NCBI GenBank assembly: GCA_030649995.1
Contig: JAUSEV010000047.1
Location: 1-45,242 of the forward strand
Source: Candidatus Uhrbacteria bacterium
Lineage (GTDB): Bacteria; Patescibacteriota; Patescibacteriia; 2-12-FULL-60-25
Length of the DNA stretch: 45,242 bases
Reading direction: 5' to 3'
A program made the translations under genes and the position numbers. The notes under the pieces are model-generated. The model saw only the letters and a list, made by a program, of their open reading frames with translations, did not search any database and had not been told where the DNA came from. Position 1 is the first letter of the stretch. The number at the start of each line of letters is the position of its first letter. Positions 37,666 through 45,242 of the stretch are shown one piece after another.

Positions 37666-39621
37666 TTATTGGAGTTCGAATTTATAAATTTTTACCTTTC
37701 CATTTTCAATGATTTTGGATCGAGTGGTAAGGGCTGTCAGTTGTTCCGCGACGGCTTGTGCGTTCCACCAGTAATCATTTAACACCACATAGACGAGAGA
37801 GCTTTCGCCAAGATTGGCGGCTTGTTTGATGATCGGTAACGCGGGCTTGTTCGTTATGTTTAAGTACATCTGATAGAGCGGACCTCCTGTCGGAATCGGA
37901 TAATAGAAAATATTGTTTGATGTGTAACGCTTGAATCCAAACGCTTCAATGGCTGCGGCGCTGACGGATTGATTTGCTAGTACAGTGTAAGGCTCGCCGC
38001 GCGCATCCCGATCAATCCAGCGCACCGCTTCTTGATCAGCTCGTCCCACGCTCCAGCCATGACCGATCATGGCCGCGTCATGTCGCGGCAGCGCAAGATA
38101 GGCGTGAGCGGCTTGCCAACCGATGAGGAAAATGATGAGCGCGATTTTGAGAAACATTGATCGTGTACGACGCCCTTCCCACCACGAGGCATAACCGGCG
38201 AGGGCAGGAATGAGCAAAAAGAGTTGTGCCAAAATAAAAAAGCGTTCCGCGTAATTTCCGCGTTCATAATCAATCAAAAAAGAAAAATCGCCTGTGAGTT
38301 TGAGGAGAGCACCGGTGGCCACCAAACCGAACGCGATGACGGTCAAAAAAACATATCGACCGCGCGCGGTTGAGTCACGTGTCACTCCAAGAAATGTTCC
38401 GATGAGAAGAACGATAGGAGAAAGATATTGCACAAGGAGGATCCAATCCACCCATAAGACAAAGGTCGAGAAGGGCGGTTGAAGAAGCCGTGGCACTTCG
38501 CGCATAGAAGAAAGCCACTCGATGATGGGAGAAAAATTCCAGTAAATGGGCGTGGCATTTCCTAAACCGGCGATGGTCAAAGCAAGCGGCCCGCTGACGA
38601 TCGCAAGGAGCGCCAACAGCCATTTGATTTTTGAAGAAAAGAGTTTTTGTGACAGGCCGAGCGTAGCAAAGAAAAATGGCAAACCGGCGAGCGGATGAGT
38701 CACGAGCGCCCATAGACTGATCGTGATCGCTGCGACTCGTGCGGCACGATCGTTAGAATGTGCGAGCGCGAGAAAGATGGCCATCATTCCGAGCACGTAC
38801 GCAAACGATTGAGGGGTGGTCGCGATAAACGGGGTCAGGGGAATCAAGAGCGGCAGAAAGGCGATCATGCTCGCGCGGTTTTTTATCGGCAATATCAGCC
38901 AGGCGATGAGAGGAAGAAACGCGATCGAAATAGGAACAAGAAAAATATCAATGGAATTTGGGGTCGTAATGCGTAATGCGTAATGCGTAATGCGAGTTAG
39001 CCAAGTCACAAACACATATTGTCCGAGATAATATGGGGGATGCGGATTGAGAGTGCCGGTCATCAACAAAATTTTTTCGCTGGCGTGATGGAGAAAGCCG
39101 TCAAAACCAAAACCGATTTTGTAGAGAAGGGGAGCGATAAGGGTCACGGAGAGAAGGGCGAGGCTTGAGACCACGGCGACAAGCGAGGTGCATCGATCAC
39201 GCCGCACGAGAAGAATGGCAAGCACGGCGATGAGGCCGATCGCAAACAGCGTGCCGTGAGGCATGAGCGGCCATGGGGTGCGAATGGCATCGGTGGTGGC
39301 GCGAGACCAAGCTGAAAAAATGATGAAAAAAACGGAGAGAAAAGAAAGACAAAGTAATGCGTAATGAGTAATGCGTAATGCTTTTTTTGAATGGTCATCC
39401 TCGGGCGACCGAAGAGAGACCCGGGGATCCAGGCCGGTTTTCTGTCTTCGCAGAAATAACAAAATAATAAATACGATCGCCATCGCGGTACTTAGTACAT
39501 CTGTCCAACCGGTCAACCGTCCACCCGCGTAATACCAGATGACTTGTAAGATGGATTGAACGGCAAGGATCGTGAGAATCGCGAGCACGATCGGCCGTCC
39601 GTATCGTGTGAGATGCTCCAT
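37666..39621 (-). CDS. Large polytopic membrane protein, glycosyltransferase-like
   Basis: The 651-residue protein has about 13-14 membrane helices and a C-terminal extracytoplasmic domain of about 120 residues (GHGWSVGRADQEAVRWIDRD onward). This layout resembles GT-C-type membrane glycosyltransferases, but no DxD/ExD motif can be pointed to with confidence. Three repeat insertions are visible in frame: DPRVSLRSPEDD (39394-39460), RITHYALL (39355-39381) and LTRITHYALRIT (38967-38994), each in loops between helices. It is the last gene of a minus-strand unit after rny and faces the two glycosyltransferases. Confidence 0.65.
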   Translation of the reverse strand: MEHLTRYGRPIVLAILTILAVQSILQVIWYYAGGRLTGWTDVLSTAMAIVFIILLFLRRQKTGLDPRVSLRSPEDDHSKKALRITHYALLCLSFLSVFFIIFSAWSRATTDAIRTPWPLMPHGTLFAIGLIAVLAILLVRRDRCTSLVAVVSSLALLSVTLIAPLLYKIGFGFDGFLHHASEKILLMTGTLNPHPPYYLGQYVFVTWLTRITHYALRITTPNSIDIFLVPISIAFLPLIAWLILPIKNRASMIAFLPLLIPLTPFIATTPQSFAYVLGMMAIFLALAHSNDRAARVAAITISLWALVTHPLAGLPFFFATLGLSQKLFSSKIKWLLALLAIVSGPLALTIAGLGNATPIYWNFSPIIEWLSSMREVPRLLQPPFSTFVLWVDWILLVQYLSPIVLLIGTFLGVTRDSTARGRYVFLTVIAFGLVATGALLKLTGDFSFLIDYERGNYAERFFILAQLFLLIPALAGYASWWEGRRTRSMFLKIALIIFLIGWQAAHAYLALPRHDAAMIGHGWSVGRADQEAVRWIDRDARGEPYTVLANQSVSAAAIEAFGFKRYTSNNIFYYPIPTGGPLYQMYLNITNKPALPIIKQAANLGESSLVYVVLNDYWWNAQAVAEQLTALTTRSKIIENGKVKIYKFELQ

Positions 39622-39623
39622 GC

Positions 39624-39651
39624 TTCTTAATTCTTAATTCTTAATTCTTAA
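39624..39651 (-). repeat. Heptamer array between rny and the membrane protein gene
   Basis: TTCTTAA is repeated four times exactly and continues as TTCCTGC and TTCCTTT to the rny stop. The 42 bp spacer is almost entirely this 7 bp-period repeat. The same heptamer lies before hpf at 19544. Confidence 0.85.
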
Positions 39652-39663
39652 TTCCTGCTTCCT

Positions 39664-41196
39664 TTATTTAGCGTATTCAATGATGCGCGTTTCACGAATC
39701 AACGTGACCCGCACCTCGCCCGGATATTTCAATTCCGCCTCGATCTTGTTCGCGATATCGCGCGCCAATTTTACCGCGCCAAAATCATCAATGGCTTTTG
39801 GATTTACAAACACACGAATTTCCCGGCCGGCTTGAATGGCATAAACTTTGTCCACGCCCTCAAAGGAGGTCGCGACGGCTTCCAATTCTTCCAGTCGTTT
39901 GACGTAAAATTCCAGCGAATCTTTTCGCGCGCCGGGTCGCGCGCCAGAGATCGCGTCCGCCGCTTTTACGATCACCCCTTCGATCGTTTTTGGTTTATCC
40001 TCGTGATGGCTGATAGATTGATAACAGACTTCTTCCGGAAAACCGAATTTTTTCATGATCTGATAGCCAAGCTCCGGATGACTGCCTTGCATGTCGTGAT
40101 CAACGGCTTTGCCGATATCATGAAACAGTCCGCCTTTCTTACACACCGAAACATTGGCATTGAGTTCTTCGGCGAGGAGCGCCGCGATATTGCCGACTTC
40201 CATGGAATGCATGAGCGCATTTTGTCCATAGCTTGTACGGAATTTGAGACGGCCTAAAATTTGAATGAGCTTTGGATCAATGCCGGCCATGGAAATTCCC
40301 ATTTGGAACAACGCGTCTTCTCCGGCTTTTTTGATGTCGATCGCCAAATCTTTTTTTGCTTCTTCCACCGTTTCTTCAATCCGTCCGGGGTGAATGCGTC
40401 CGTCCGCGATCAATTTTTCGAGCGCGCGCTTGGCCACCTGCCTTCGAATGGGGGAAAAACCCGACACGGTGACGACGTTTGGCGTGTCATCAATAATCAA
40501 TTCGCAGCCGGTCAAAAGTTCAATGGCTTTGATATTGCGTCCTTCACGTCCAATGATACGTCCCTTCATTTCCTCGGTTGGAAGTTCAACGTAGGTCGTG
40601 GTCGTTTCCACCACATGAGACGCGGCTTGACGTTGAACCGCGACCGCCAAGATATTTTTTGCACGGCGGTCAATTTCTTCCGATGCCATTTCATCCAATT
40701 TACGGTAACGACTCATGAGCGCGTCTTTGGATTGCTCTTCGATCAACGTCACGATGCGATTGAGCGCCTGTTCGCGAGTCAGTCCGGATACCTCCTCCAA
40801 TTTTTTTGTTTCCTCGATTTTGAGTGCTTCCGCCTGTAACCGAAGTTCCTCGGCTTTGGCTTGTGCCGCTTCGGCCGCAGCTTTTGTTTGATCAATTTCC
40901 AACAGTTTTTTGCCAAAGATATTTTCTCGCTCGATTTGCTGCAATTGTTGAGTTTTTAATTCATCCATCACCCGCTTTTCCTCCACGCGCGCTTCTTCCA
41001 AAATTTTTATGGCTTTTTCTTTTGTCTTCTGCAAAACCTCCGCTTGTTTATCTTCCGCGCTTTTGATAATCGTCAACGCTTTTGCCTCGGCGCTTTCCGC
41101 GGCACGTTTGCCTTTTGTGTCGCGTACATAATAGCCAATACCTAAACCAAAAGCTCCGCCTACCACGGCGATGACCGCAAAAAAAACATAATCCAT
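39664..41196 (-). CDS. rny: Ribonuclease Y
   Basis: The 510-residue protein has the full RNase Y layout. An N-terminal membrane helix (about 3-24) is followed by a long coiled coil to about residue 200 (rich in Glu, Lys and Ala), a KH domain with GRIIGREGRNIKAIELLTGC, and an HD domain with GLFHDIGKAVDHDMQGSHPE and SISHHEDKPKTIEG. It initiates mRNA decay at the membrane. The start at MDYVFFAVIAVVGG is the natural beginning of the anchor. The upstream 163 bp gap to truB holds no gene. Confidence 0.95.
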   Translation of the reverse strand: MDYVFFAVIAVVGGAFGLGIGYYVRDTKGKRAAESAEAKALTIIKSAEDKQAEVLQKTKEKAIKILEEARVEEKRVMDELKTQQLQQIERENIFGKKLLEIDQTKAAAEAAQAKAEELRLQAEALKIEETKKLEEVSGLTREQALNRIVTLIEEQSKDALMSRYRKLDEMASEEIDRRAKNILAVAVQRQAASHVVETTTTYVELPTEEMKGRIIGREGRNIKAIELLTGCELIIDDTPNVVTVSGFSPIRRQVAKRALEKLIADGRIHPGRIEETVEEAKKDLAIDIKKAGEDALFQMGISMAGIDPKLIQILGRLKFRTSYGQNALMHSMEVGNIAALLAEELNANVSVCKKGGLFHDIGKAVDHDMQGSHPELGYQIMKKFGFPEEVCYQSISHHEDKPKTIEGVIVKAADAISGARPGARKDSLEFYVKRLEELEAVATSFEGVDKVYAIQAGREIRVFVNPKAIDDFGAVKLARDIANKIEAELKYPGEVRVTLIRETRIIEYAK

Positions 41197-41359
41197 ATTT
41201 TTATATGGTACGTCGGTTGATGTTTTTCCTTATCTCAAATCAAACCACGAGAATCATGGGTATCGCGATGATGTTTTGGATTGACGAAATAATCATGGGA
41301 GAAAATCGAAGGAAATGCACCGACGTACAACGAAGATTAAATTCAGTAGTTGCAAGGTA

Positions 41360-42124
41360 TCATGGATCAGAACCTTTGTCCAGAAAAAGGAATTTGAGGC
41401 CGTTTTTATCCATATCTTCAAGCGTTTGAGCTTGCTCCACGGAAAAATGACCGATGCGAGTACGGCGCAATTCAATCAAATACGCTCCCGTGTTAAGTGC
41501 GCGGCCGATATCATCAGCCAGTGAGCGGATGTAGGTGCCGGAGGAACAGGTGATGTTTAATTGAAGTAAGGGGAATGTGTAATGCGTAATGCGTAATGAG
41601 GAAATGGTCACACGTTTTATTGGGCGCATTGCTTCGGTGGCTGTGCCGGCGCGCGCCAATTCGTATAATTTTTTCCCTTTTATTTTTTTGGCGGAAAAAA
41701 TAGGCGCGCGTTGATCGTACCCGCCGCGGAATTGGTTGAGGACAGATTCGATGGCATCGCGTAGGGGCAGACCCATGTGTCTGCCCTCCGGCCGGTCGGA
41801 GGGCGAACGCATGGGTTCGCCCCTACCAATCATTGTAATTTTCCCGTTCTTATCAAACGTGTCGCTTGTCGCACCCAGCATCAACGTTGATTCATACTCT
41901 TTATTCCATCCGATGAGCTTGCCAAGTTCTTTCGTCGCCTTGCCCACGCCTAAAATCAAAAGCCCCGTGGCAAACGGATCAAGGGTTCCCGCATGTCCGA
42001 CCTTGGGCGGGTTATAGCTTACAGCTTTCAGGTTACAGTTTATAGATAAAATTTTTCGAATCACATTAACCACATCGTGGGATGTCATGCCCGCGGGTTT
42101 ATCGATCAACAAGAAGCCGTCCAT
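41360..42124 (-). CDS. truB: tRNA pseudouridine-55 synthase TruB, with in-frame repeat insertions
   Basis: The 254-residue protein shows TruB motifs: FLLIDKPAGMTSHDVVN, the catalytic Asp in KVGHAGTLDPFATGLL (Asp49), FRGGYDQRAPIFSAKKIKGKKLYELARAG and CSSGTYIRSLADDIGRAL. Three segments are foreign to the family and each is encoded by a repeat: residues about 27-38 (SINCNLKAVSYN, DNA 42016-42050), 99-123 (IGRGEPMRSPSDRPEGRHMG, DNA 41762-41827) and 176-183 (SLRITHYT, DNA 41580-41600). All keep the frame. The active site is intact, so the enzyme is probably functional; the inserts would lie in loops. Confidence 0.9.
   Translation of the reverse strand: MDGFLLIDKPAGMTSHDVVNVIRKILSINCNLKAVSYNPPKVGHAGTLDPFATGLLILGVGKATKELGKLIGWNKEYESTLMLGATSDTFDKNGKITMIGRGEPMRSPSDRPEGRHMGLPLRDAIESVLNQFRGGYDQRAPIFSAKKIKGKKLYELARAGTATEAMRPIKRVTISSLRITHYTFPLLQLNITCSSGTYIRSLADDIGRALNTGAYLIELRRTRIGHFSVEQAQTLEDMDKNGLKFLFLDKGSDP
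41762..41827. repeat. Inverted-repeat insert in truB
   Basis: TAGGGGC at the left and GCCCCTA at the right pair, GGCAGACCCATG and CATGGGTTCGCC are related inner arms, and CTCCGGCCGG/CGGAG lies near the centre. The element adds about 22 codons in frame to truB. Confidence 0.7.
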
Positions 42125-42290
42125 ATCAGACGTGAATCATGAATCATGAATCATGAATCGTCAAAACGTGAAATTTTGTCATTCCCGCGCAGGCGGGAAT
42201 CTAGCGTGCGAAAGCACAAATAAATAATGCGTTCCCTTTTTTTAGCTGGATCCCCGCATCCGCGAGGATGACAGAAGTCAAATAAGCAGC
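42125..42290. repeat. Repeat-filled gap between truB and infB
   Basis: Three blocks fill the divergent gap. A heptamer array GAATCAT x3 plus GAATCGT spans 42134-42161. A dispersed inverted element runs 42178-42273, with GTCATTCCCGCGCAGGCGGG at one end and CGCGAGGATGAC at the other. The infB promoter follows at 42291. No gene is seen. Confidence 0.75.
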
Positions 42291-42319
42291 TTGACCAAAT
42301 CGTCAAACGCGTCTATGAT
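42291..42319 (+). promoter_or_regulatory. infB promoter, near-leaderless
   Basis: TTGACC (42291-42296), exactly 17 bp and TATGAT (42314-42319) lie nine bases before the ATG at 42329, so the mRNA leader would be only about three bases. It supports the chosen start. Confidence 0.65.
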
Positions 42320-42328
42320 CACACGCAC

Positions 42329-44347
42329 ATGAACGTTACCGAACTTGCGCGACGGTTGCGCGTTACGCCCAATGAATTGTTGACTAAGCTTCCGGCGTTG
42401 GGTTTTGATATTGGGGCGCGCGCCATTAAGGTGGATGATCGCGTGGCGGATCAAATTTATAAAAAATGGTTGGAAAATGTGCGGCGCGAACGGTTGCGCG
42501 ATCAATTGGTGCGCTCCTCTGTTGTGACGCAAGCGGAAGGAAGCGAAGCAAAAAGCGAGGTTGAATTGTCGTCGGTCATCTCGGTGCGTGATTTTGCCGG
42601 AAAGATGGGAATGCCGGTAACACGTGTTATTCAGCAGTTGATGAAAGCGGGAATTCTTGCTTCGCAGAACGAGCGTTTGGACTACACCACCGCCGCCATC
42701 ATCGCCGAAGAATTGGGTTTTCAGGCCAAGCCGGAAGCGGCAGAGGTCGGAGAGAGGGTCGAAACGGTTGAGGCGGCGAATCGCATCAAAACGATCGCTG
42801 AATCCGAAAAGCGCGAAGATCTGGCGCCCCGTCCGCCGGTCGTTGTGGTGATGGGTCATGTGGATCATGGAAAAACGCGCACGCTTGATGCCATTCGCGA
42901 AACACATGTGATGGAAAAAGAATCCGGCGGCATCACGCAACACATCGGCGCGTACACGGTGGAAAAGAAAGGACAAAAAATGACGTTTATCGACACGCCG
43001 GGCCACGAGGCGTTTACGATCATGCGTTCTCGCGGCGCTAAAGTGGCGGACATCGCCATCTTGGTCGTGGCGGCGGATGACGGGGTGCAACCGCAAACCA
43101 AAGAAGCGGTCAACATCATTCAAGCGGCTAAACTGCCGTTTATGGTCGCGTTAAATAAAATGGACAAACCCGAGGCTGATGCGAATCGCGTGATGGGACA
43201 GCTGGCGGAGATCGGCGTAACCGTTGAAGAATGGGGAGGAAAAATTCCTTTGGCAAAAATTTCCGCAAAAAGCGGTCAGGGAATTTCCGAGCTGTTGGAT
43301 TTGATTTTATTGATTGCAGAGGTGGAGCATGATCGCATCATGGCCAATCCGAATCGCAAAGCGGCGGGCACGGTGATCGAATCCCATGTGGATAAGGGTG
43401 AGGGTCCGGTTGCGACCGTTCTTGTTCAGACCGGGACTTTGCATCGCAATGATTGGTTGGGAATCGCCGGAGCGAGCTATGGTCGCGTGCGAGCCATGCG
43501 CGATTGGACGGGGAAGCTCGTGGATGAGGCTTTGCCGGGCATGCCTGTTAAAATTTTAGGCTTCAAAGTGGCACCGGCGGTGGGTGATATTTTGGAAGTG
43601 CCGGATGACCCGAAATCGTTGGAGCAGAAAAAAATGAAGACCTCCCGTCAGGTGGCCGAGGCGTTTACCGCGACCAAAATTCAGCCGGCAGAAGAAGAGG
43701 ACGAGAAAACAACGAAAAAATCGATGCTGCATGTGGTCTTAAAAACGGATGTGTTGGGATCGCTTGAGGCTATTTTGGGCATGTTGGAAAAAATTCAGCA
43801 TGAGCTTGTGGGAGTCGAGGTCATCCAAAAAGGGTTGGGCAATGTCACGGAATCGGATATTGAGCGCGCGGCCAATGCGCGGCCTTCGATCGTGTATGGT
43901 TTTAACGTGATGACCCCGACGGCCGTGGAAGTTTTGGCGCGAGATCAGAACGTGGAAATGAAAACGTGTAAAGTTATCTATGATTTGTTTGATGATGTGG
44001 TGGCGCGTTTGAACGCATTGTTGCCTCAAGAGTTGATCGTGACAGCGCTGGGCGAAGCGGAAATCGCCGCCGTCTTCCGTACAGATCCGGGCAAGATGAT
44101 TTTGGGCGCAAAAGTCAAAACGGGTAAGCTCATCGCAAACGCCAAAGTGCGCGTCTGGAGGGGCCAAGAGCCTGTTGGAGAAGGGATCATCGAATCTCTG
44201 CAAGCAGGCAAGTCGCCGGTCAAAGAAGTTTCTGCCGGGCAAGAGTGTGGCCTGTCATTCAAAGGAAAAATTAAAGTCGCTATTGGAGATCGGTTTGAGG
44301 TGTACACAGAAGAATCAAAAACACGAAAAGTCGAGGCGTTTAGATAA
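42329..44347 (+). CDS. infB: Translation initiation factor IF-2
   Basis: The 672-residue protein has a short N-terminal domain with the IF2_N signature ([20 protein letters not shown] and [20 protein letters not shown]). The G domain has G1 GHVDHGKT (176-183), G2 [13 protein letters not shown]3 [10 protein letters not shown]4 NKMDKP and G5 SAKSGQG. Domains II-IV include [20 protein letters not shown] and the C-terminal fMet-tRNA-binding module. It places initiator tRNA on the 30S. Its own mRNA is predicted nearly leaderless, the type of message whose initiation depends least on Shine-Dalgarno pairing. Confidence 0.97.
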   Translation: MNVTELARRLRVTPNELLTKLPALGFDIGARAIKVDDRVADQIYKKWLENVRRERLRDQLVRSSVVTQAEGSEAKSEVELSSVISVRDFAGKMGMPVTRVIQQLMKAGILASQNERLDYTTAAIIAEELGFQAKPEAAEVGERVETVEAANRIKTIAESEKREDLAPRPPVVVVMGHVDHGKTRTLDAIRETHVMEKESGGITQHIGAYTVEKKGQKMTFIDTPGHEAFTIMRSRGAKVADIAILVVAADDGVQPQTKEAVNIIQAAKLPFMVALNKMDKPEADANRVMGQLAEIGVTVEEWGGKIPLAKISAKSGQGISELLDLILLIAEVEHDRIMANPNRKAAGTVIESHVDKGEGPVATVLVQTGTLHRNDWLGIAGASYGRVRAMRDWTGKLVDEALPGMPVKILGFKVAPAVGDILEVPDDPKSLEQKKMKTSRQVAEAFTATKIQPAEEEDEKTTKKSMLHVVLKTDVLGSLEAILGMLEKIQHELVGVEVIQKGLGNVTESDIERAANARPSIVYGFNVMTPTAVEVLARDQNVEMKTCKVIYDLFDDVVARLNALLPQELIVTALGEAEIAAVFRTDPGKMILGAKVKTGKLIANAKVRVWRGQEPVGEGIIESLQAGKSPVKEVSAGQECGLSFKGKIKVAIGDRFEVYTEESKTRKVEAFR

Positions 44348-44392
44348 AAAAACACCCAGATCAGAGCCGATGCGGCTCTTGGATTCGGGTGT
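44346..44392 (-). terminator. Intrinsic terminator between infB and the 44419 gene
   Basis: On the minus strand ACACCC...GGGTGT and an inner GAGCCG/CGGCTC stem are followed by seven T. It lies about 27 bp after the stop of the minus gene and overlaps the end of infB. Confidence 0.82.
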
Positions 44393-44418
44393 GGGAGAGA
44401 GGGGAAAGAAGCGGCAGA

Positions 44419-45057
44419 TCACTCGACTTCGAAGCTCACGAGTCTGGTCATGCGGATCCCTCCGTAACGATCGAGATCCGTTTGAGCCAGGTAGTCCCGC
44501 AGCATGGCTTGGAGTCTTTGGTGTTGTGCGGGATCGAGTGGGTTGTAGATGCTGCCCAGTTCTTTGGAGAACGTGTTGTTGAACTCGTACAGGTGGTAAC
44601 GTACGAGCCGAAGGATGGAGGTTTTGTTAACCTCCTCATCTCCAATCGGGAGAGTGCGTGGGATCTCTCCGCTCGAGAGAAGGCGCTGGAAATCCGTAAC
44701 TTCGAATTCCACCTGGTACGAGAGTCGGCGCGCTTTGGGGTTGTCCGTGATCAGTTGGACGGTTGCCTTTGCCACGATTCCACTTCGCTGCACGCTGAAA
44801 CACTTATTCCAGCAGAAGACCGCCCATCGTGATACATGCTCGATCTTTCCGTCGCCGTTGAAGCTCACTACGTGGGTTGATTCGTTGCGCAACGCATATT
44901 CCACGTAGAGTGGGGAGAGCATGAAGCCGATGGGGATGACCATCATCAGACCACCGATGATGCGGTTTCGGATCAACTTTTCATCGACGGCGAGGAACAC
45001 TCCCACCAAGCAGAAGATGCATGCGATCACGTACATCCAGAACAGAACGCCTACCAT
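44419..45057 (-). CDS. Uncharacterised membrane-anchored protein
   Basis: From ATG 45057 the protein has 212 residues. Two N-terminal helices (about 3-23, VGVLFWMYVIACIFCLVGVF, and 32-52, IIGGLMMVIPIGFMLSPLYV) anchor a soluble domain of about 160 residues with alternating strands and helices (KATVQLITDNPKARRLSYQV, then EFEVTDFQRLL). The overall form faintly recalls SPFH/band-7 proteins, without a diagnostic motif. The start is fixed by AAGGAGG five bases before ATG; the longer frame adds 19 basic residues ahead of the helix. A promoter TTGACA-N17-TAGTTT (minus, 45133 to 45105) lies 11 bp inside the right IS end. Codons are strongly C-ending, as in the other three genes of this class. Confidence 0.75.
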   Translation of the reverse strand: MVGVLFWMYVIACIFCLVGVFLAVDEKLIRNRIIGGLMMVIPIGFMLSPLYVEYALRNESTHVVSFNGDGKIEHVSRWAVFCWNKCFSVQRSGIVAKATVQLITDNPKARRLSYQVEFEVTDFQRLLSSGEIPRTLPIGDEEVNKTSILRLVRYHLYEFNNTFSKELGSIYNPLDPAQHQRLQAMLRDYLAQTDLDRYGGIRMTRLVSFEVE

Positions 45058-45143
45058 GGAGTCCTCCTTTTTGGTTTGGGTTTTCGAGGTTCGAATTCGA
45101 AAAAAAACTATCACAGAACGGTCATTTTGTCAAATGTAGGGGT

Positions 45144-45242
45144 CTGTCCCACGGAAGTTGTAATGTCCCTTTTGCGGGAAGTTAGAATGTCACATTTCTG
45201 ATACGTCACGGGAGTCTTAGGCTCCCGTGTCACAATCAGAGA
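45144..45242. repeat. Right copy of IS terminal region (99 bp, inverted relative to left end)
   Basis: Exact reverse complement of 44-142. The tip CTGTCCC is at 45144 and the window stops immediately before where the transposase ATG would begin in the outward direction, judging by the left copy. The element therefore lies to the right with its transposase pointing right. Confidence 0.85.

Noticed and set aside
41205-41429. 74-codon frame in the rny-truB gap
   Set aside because: It continues into truB on the opposite strand and lacks a ribosome site, promoter or protein-like composition.
17480-42161. CRISPR arrays suggested by the many short repeats
   Set aside because: The units are contiguous 6-8 bp words without spacers of constant length, and no Cas gene is present.
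42278-43123. A 281-codon frame on the minus strand over the start of infB
   Set aside because: It is antisense to conserved IF-2 domains, rich in His, Phe and Arg, with no recognisable domain.

Overview
The window looks like a chromosomal segment of a small-genome bacterium, most plausibly a Patescibacteria/CPR (Parcubacteria-like) member. This is inferred from compact, mostly operonic gene packing, very few Shine-Dalgarno sequences, many predicted leaderless transcripts and numerous short lineage-restricted proteins; no rRNA or tRNA is present to confirm it. TGA is used as a stop throughout, so there is no sign of an alternative code. Both ends of the window stop inside copies of the same insertion sequence in opposite orientation: a perfect 99 bp inverted repeat lies at 44-142 and 45144-45242, and the first codons of the element's transposase are visible at 2-43.

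Layout. 200-732: a Phd/RelE-type toxin-antitoxin pair behind an operator-containing promoter. 824-2471: DoxX-like protein and an MFS transporter. 2540-3595: a complete IS256-type element inserted into the exact centre of a palindrome. 3878-8230: M23 lipoprotein peptidase diverging from a DEAD-box helicase, then a coiled-coil protein, a transglutaminase-like protein and a histidine phosphatase. 8415-12101: Nudix hydrolase diverging from an NDH-2-like oxidoreductase, a PQQ-like beta-propeller and a second DoxX protein. 12309-15503: M1 aminopeptidase and glyA (minus). 15564-20680: a membrane protein, murC, murB, an unknown gene, hpf and a secreted Ala-rich protein. 20789-25866: secA, Nudix, two tiny zinc proteins and a VanY-like carboxypeptidase. 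25896-28661: a PlsC-like protein diverging from a run of small membrane proteins, a methyltransferase and a YraN nuclease-like protein. 28853-37644: envelope glycosyltransferases interspersed with era, an rRNA methyltransferase and a RhuM-family gene. 37666-44347: a large polytopic membrane protein, RNase Y and truB (minus) and infB (plus). 44419-45057: an uncharacterised membrane protein. No gene-free stretch exceeds 300 bases.

Four kinds of structure go beyond the gene list. (1) A family of perfect palindromes, TCAAAC-N5/6-CTATAG-N5/6-GTTTGA, sits at convergent gene ends (12204, 28699, 37604). A fourth member, at 2517-3618, is split at its centre by the IS256-type element with an 8 bp target duplication. 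The variable arms differ between copies but pair perfectly. (2) Many unrelated sequences repeated with a 7 bp period fill intergenic spacers or run in frame through truB, secA and other genes. (3) Most genes appear leaderless or nearly so, with a -10 box 6-13 nt before ATG. (4) Four minus-strand genes (12309, 25896, 28853, 44419) instead have strong Shine-Dalgarno leaders, C-rich codon choice and strong intrinsic terminators.

Functionally the window mixes housekeeping (SecA, IF-2, Era, RNase Y, TruB, GlyA, MurB/MurC, HPF) with envelope functions (glycosyltransferases, M15 and M23 peptidases, membrane proteins) and mobile or accessory modules (two IS types, a TA pair, RhuM).
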